Assembly: GCA_963754305.1 (NCBI GenBank) | Contig: CAVWFR010000040.1 | Span: 124,001-188,000, forward strand | Reading direction: 5' to 3' | Origin: DATEDA01 sp963754305 | Lineage (GTDB): Bacteria; Pseudomonadota; Gammaproteobacteria; Burkholderiales; SG8-39 | DNA length: 64,000 nucleotides | Shown here: positions 61,517 through 64,000 of the stretch, in pieces | Layout of the letters: each line of letters begins with the position of its first letter | Position numbering within the stretch: position 1 is the stretch's first letter | Position numbers and translations under genes: made by a program | Notes under the pieces: generated by a model | The model's input: only the letters and a program-made list of their open reading frames with translations | The model's database searches: none | What the model was told of the DNA's origin: nothing

Positions 61517-62431
61517 TCAGGCCTTCACCAGCGGCACCAGGTCTTCGCCCCGCCGCGCGATCGCTTTCCCGCGTTCGAGCTCGGTGACCAGCCAACCCGC
61601 GAGCGCATCCGGGGTCATGTGCAGGTGCCGCTCGTTCAGCTCGCGCATGATCCCCAGCTCCGCGCAATACCGCGGCAGGCTTGCGAGCGGCATGCGCTGC
61701 TTCTCGAGCAGTGCGAACACGATCATCACCTTCGCGCAGTGACGCGCGAGACGGACCGGTTTCTCCTCGTAGCCGTCGAGGCGATAGAACGCCCGCTCGA
61801 GCGCGTGGGCCGCATCGGCGAACACGCGGCCGTGGCCGGGGATGACCGTCCGCACGTCGAGCCGTGCGATCGCTTCGAGCGTCGAGCGCGTCTGCGCAAA
61901 CGCGCGCAAATCGCCGAAGAGTGCGGGGAAGACGACGCCGAACCCGTCCTCCCACAACGCATCGCCGGAGATGAGGATGCCGTCGCCCGGCGCGAAGAAC
62001 ATCACCGCGTGCGGGTCATGGCCCGGCGCGCCGATCACCTGCCAGGCGATGTCGCCGAGGTGGATGGTTTCGCCGGGCGCCAACGTGTCGTCGTAGCGGA
62101 AGCGCTCGGCGCGCTGGTCGGCGAAGCCGAGCAAGAGCTCGCGCTCATCCCAGCGGTCGACGAGCGGCGCCTCGCCTATAGGGATCGTCGTGCGGCAGCC
62201 GTGCGCGTCCTGCACCGCGCGATTGCCCCCCATGTGATCGGAATGGCAATGGGTGTTCAGGAGCCGCGCGAGCCGCTCGCCGCCGAGCGCGTGCGCGACC
62301 AGCGCGAGCGTCTGCGGGGCGTGCGTGAGGTAGCCGGAGTCGATCAGCGCCGCGCCGTCCGCGCCCCGTAGGAGCACGTTGTTCGACGACAGCCAGCCAC
62401 GCTCGAAAACCTGAACGCTACGTGGAACCAA
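61517..62431 (-). CDS. MBL-fold metallo-hydrolase
   Basis: 304-residue metallo-beta-lactamase-fold hydrolase. The dimetal motif LLNTHCHSDHMGG gives His61, His63, Asp65, His66; later ligands are in VIGAPGHDPHAVMFF (His), LISGDALWEDGFG (Asp) and VIPGHGRVF (His). The C-terminal helical region (RYCAELGIMRELNERHLHMT) is like that of other betaproteobacterial MBL hydrolases. It is at the end of a leftward overlapped chain; its start overlaps the DUF1289 gene by 14 bases. Substrate unknown (thioester or lactone hydrolases look similar). Confidence 0.88.
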   Translation of the reverse strand: MVPRSVQVFERGWLSSNNVLLRGADGAALIDSGYLTHAPQTLALVAHALGGERLARLLNTHCHSDHMGGNRAVQDAHGCRTTIPIGEAPLVDRWDERELLLGFADQRAERFRYDDTLAPGETIHLGDIAWQVIGAPGHDPHAVMFFAPGDGILISGDALWEDGFGVVFPALFGDLRAFAQTRSTLEAIARLDVRTVIPGHGRVFADAAHALERAFYRLDGYEEKPVRLARHCAKVMIVFALLEKQRMPLASLPRYCAELGIMRELNERHLHMTPDALAGWLVTELERGKAIARRGEDLVPLVKA

Positions 62432-62633
62432 TGCCGGCTTTGCGCGCGTCGAGCCGGGCGAGCACCGCGAGCTTGTCCTCGCGCGTCGCGCCCGACCAGC
62501 AGGCGATCTCGTCGATGGTGCGCAGGCAGCCCTCGCACCAGCCCGTTTCCGCGCTCATCCGGCACACGTTGATGCACGGAGAGGGTACGTCGTCGACGCG
62601 CCCGCCGGGAACGAGCTCGAGCTGCGTCCTCAT
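62418..62633 (-). CDS. DUF1289-family Cys-rich small protein
   Basis: 71 residues from ATG 62631-62633. VPSPCINVCRMSAETGWCEG, then CLRTIDEIACWSGATREDKL is the DUF1289 signature with four conserved Cys (C-x3-C, C-x2-C), probably a zinc or Fe-S site. It overlaps the preceding 41-residue ORF (ATGA) and the MBL gene, so it is translationally coupled to both. Confidence 0.88.
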   Translation of the reverse strand: MRTQLELVPGGRVDDVPSPCINVCRMSAETGWCEGCLRTIDEIACWSGATREDKLAVLARLDARKAGIGST

Positions 62634-62755
62634 TGGACTACCCTCGCGGCGCGCGCGGTCGGGATTCGCCCTCGGGGCGGCCCGGCGAGCTCCTTGGAGT
62701 ACCTTCGTGCCGCGCTCTTCCGGTATGAGCCCTTCGGGCGGCCGTGCGCGCTCAT
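62630..62755 (-). CDS. 41-residue basic small ORF
   Basis: ATG 62753-62755 overlaps the HMG-CoA-lyase-like stop (ATGA), and its TGA overlaps the DUF1289 start (ATGA). MSAHGRPKGSYRKSAARRYS, then KELAGPPRGRIPTARAARVV is strongly basic and could bind nucleic acid. The double four-base overlap with neighbours argues for real translation. No family is recognised with certainty. Confidence 0.5.
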   Translation of the reverse strand: MSAHGRPKGSYRKSAARRYSKELAGPPRGRIPTARAARVVQ

Positions 62756-63660
62756 GCTGCCTTCTTCGCCGCCAATGCTTTCGCCACCTTCGACGTGGCA
62801 TCGCGGCCGAGCACCTCGCAGATGAACCGACCGGCCTCGAACACCGCCGCGAGATCGACGCCGGTTTCGACGCCGAGGCCGTCGAGCAGGTAGATCACGT
62901 CCTCGGTCGCGACGTTGCCGGAGGCGCCTTTCGCGTAGGGACAACCGCCGAGGCCGGCGACCGAGCTGTCGGCGGTGGCGACGCCGAGCTCCATCGCCGC
63001 GTACAGGTTGGCGAGCGCCTGGCCGTAGGTGTCGTGGAGGTGCACCGCAAGGTTCGCCACCGGTACCTCGCGCCCGACCGCCTCGATCATGCGCTTCACC
63101 TTGCCGGGCGTCCCGACGCCGATCGTATCGCCGAGCGAGATCTCGTAGCAGCCCATCGCATAGAGCTTCCGTGCGACAGCGGCGACCGCGTCGGGCGCGA
63201 TCGGCCCCTCGTAGGGACAGCCGATGACGCACGAGACGTACCCGCGCACGCGGATGCCTCGCGCGCGCGCGGCCTCGCACACCGGGGCGAAGCGCTCCAG
63301 GCTCTCGTCGATCGAGGCGTTGATGTTCTTGCGGCTGAACGTTTCGGAGGCGGCACCGAACACCGCGATCTCCCCGGCACCGGCCGCCGCCGCCGCCTCG
63401 AAGCCCTGCATGTTGGGGACCAGGACGGGGTAGTCCACGCCAGGCCTTCGCTTCAGCGTCTTCAGCACCTCCGAGTGGTCCGCCATCTGCGGCACCCACT
63501 TGGGCGATACGAACGCCGTGGCTTCGACGGCGGGCAGCCCTGCGGCGGCGAGTCGTTCGATCAGCGCGACCTTGACTGCGGTCGGGACGGTCTTGGGCTC
63601 GTTCTGAAGCCCGTCGCGGGGACCTACCTCGACGATGCGGACCTTGGCTGGAACAGTCAT
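62752..63660 (-). CDS. hydroxymethylglutaryl-CoA lyase-like enzyme
   Basis: 302-residue DRE-TIM metallolyase. VRIVEVGPRDGLQNEPKTVP carries the Arg-Asp catalytic and metal residues, ATAFVSPKWVPQMADHSEVL and CVIGCPYEGPIAPDAV follow, and VHLHDTYGQALANLYAAMEL holds the two metal His. The C-terminal GLGGCPYAKGASGNVATEDV contains the catalytic Cys. It cleaves HMG-CoA to acetoacetate and acetyl-CoA in leucine or isoprenoid catabolism; related lyases act on similar acyl-CoAs. It is first in the overlapped chain. Confidence 0.93.
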   Translation of the reverse strand: MTVPAKVRIVEVGPRDGLQNEPKTVPTAVKVALIERLAAAGLPAVEATAFVSPKWVPQMADHSEVLKTLKRRPGVDYPVLVPNMQGFEAAAAAGAGEIAVFGAASETFSRKNINASIDESLERFAPVCEAARARGIRVRGYVSCVIGCPYEGPIAPDAVAAVARKLYAMGCYEISLGDTIGVGTPGKVKRMIEAVGREVPVANLAVHLHDTYGQALANLYAAMELGVATADSSVAGLGGCPYAKGASGNVATEDVIYLLDGLGVETGVDLAAVFEAGRFICEVLGRDATSKVAKALAAKKAA

Positions 63661-63673
63661 GCCTTCGATTTTA

Positions 63674-63694
63674 GCCCCGCCCGTAAAGCGGGGC
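63674..63694. terminator. intergenic GC hairpins between the dehydrogenase and HMG-CoA-lyase-like genes
   Basis: GCCCCGC (63674-63680)/GCGGGGC (63688-63694) forms a 7-bp stem with a 7-base loop. A second hairpin, CCCC..TTCACG..GGGG with an adjacent TTTTGTTT, lies at 63767-63788. Neither has a U-tract on the leftward strand used by both genes, so weak termination or a repeat remnant is likely. Confidence 0.4.
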
Positions 63695-63788
63695 GCGAGC
63701 GTGCGAGCGGGGGTCCATGGCGCGGATCGAACGCCCGGTCCCGCCGGCATCCGCCGGGTTCCCGACCCCCTTCACGAGGGGTTTTGTT

Positions 63789-64000
63789 TCAGTACCCGCG
63801 AGCGAGGTCCACGACGCCGCTCACGCCTTCGCCGCGCTCGATCCGGCGGATCTTCGCGGCGACCTGCGCGACCGACTCGTCCATCAGCGTGACCGCGGAC
63901 GCATGCGGCGTGATGAACACCTTCGGGTGGCCCCAGTAGGGATGCGCCGGGGACAGGGGCTCCTCGTTGAAGACGTCGAGCGTCGCGCCGGCGATGTGCC
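63789..64000 (-). CDS. D-2-hydroxyacid dehydrogenase (GhrA-like), C-terminal part
   Basis: 70 codons enter from the right edge and end at TGA 63789-63791. IAGATLDVFNEEPLSPAHPY, then WGHPKVFITPHASAVTLMDE includes the C-terminal NAD-domain segment with the catalytic His (TPHAS) of glyoxylate/hydroxypyruvate reductase A-type enzymes. The N-terminus and NAD-binding loop lie outside the window. It would reduce glyoxylate or hydroxypyruvate in the cytoplasm. Confidence 0.85.
   Translation of the reverse strand, partial: HIAGATLDVFNEEPLSPAHPYWGHPKVFITPHASAVTLMDESVAQVAAKIRRIERGEGVSGVVDLARGY

Overview
The window is very GC-rich and dense with short intergenic gaps. Its gene content points to a betaproteobacterium, probably an environmental Burkholderiales: Bug/TctC-type solute receptors, two complete LIV-type ABC uptake systems, many CoA-dependent catabolic genes, LysR regulators, and REP-like ATCCCGGC/GCCGGGAT intergenic hairpins. 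The species cannot be named from the sequence. No rRNA, tRNA, CRISPR array, insertion sequence or phage gene was recognised. No gene-free stretch longer than about 300 bases remains once gene remnants are counted.

Region 1 (1-25.7 kb) is a mixed 'housekeeping and accessory' stretch. It holds a partial MFS transporter, a biuret-hydrolase-like cysteine hydrolase with an NCS2 permease, a nitronate monooxygenase next to a LysR gene, an amidase/aldo-keto reductase pair, DinB, cupin, YbaY, aminotransferase, dienelactone hydrolase, an azoreductase/LysR divergon, thioesterase, a Bug receptor, an exported methyltransferase-fold protein, EttA, a VapBC pair with a truncated antitoxin, a MoxR/VWA-metallopeptidase/LCCL operon and an ankyrin protein. 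Seven genes here (3.9-25.4 kb) are broken by about ten single-base frameshifts, and two gene scraps (Ldh2 and aldo/keto reductase) meet head-on near 6420. No comparable frameshift is seen in the intact genes to the right.

Region 2 (25.8-51 kb) is a large catabolic island, almost all on the + strand. It contains a UbiD-type decarboxylase, an AhpD-like protein and a MarR regulator, then a LIV transporter (HMGFK order), a cupin, an HpaB-type flavin monooxygenase, a GST, a Bug receptor, a CnbZ-like protein and a 3-hydroxyacyl-CoA dehydrogenase. An acyl-CoA synthetase follows, leading a second LIV system (GHMKF order) that ends in a phenylacetate-CoA-ligase-like enzyme. The island closes with a CaiB/BaiF CoA-transferase, a MaoC double-hotdog hydratase and a CitE-like lyase, a set that fits C5-dicarboxylate (itaconate, mesaconate or citramalate) cleavage to acetyl-CoA or glyoxylate plus pyruvate or propionyl-CoA. 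Read together, the island imports aromatic or related acids, activates them with CoA, hydroxylates or decarboxylates them and feeds central metabolism.

Region 3 (51-64 kb) starts with a translationally coupled pair of signal-peptide-bearing methyltransferase-fold proteins, paralogous to the one at 18.5 kb, followed by a rhomboid protease, DUF1304, a PEP-mutase/isocitrate-lyase family protein, DUF1415, an MFS transporter, OsmC and a YfcE-like phosphodiesterase. Next is a tightly overlapped three-gene operon (57.9-61.4 kb): a cyclic-nucleotide-binding protein, an 886-residue fusion of a membrane Fe-S module, a 2Fe-2S ferredoxin-like domain and an FAD/NAD reductase, and an S-adenosylmethionine-decarboxylase-like protein lacking the usual catalytic His. 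This operon is the best candidate for an undescribed system. The window ends with an overlapped leftward chain (HMG-CoA-lyase-like, a 41-residue ORF, DUF1289, MBL hydrolase) and a partial 2-hydroxyacid dehydrogenase.
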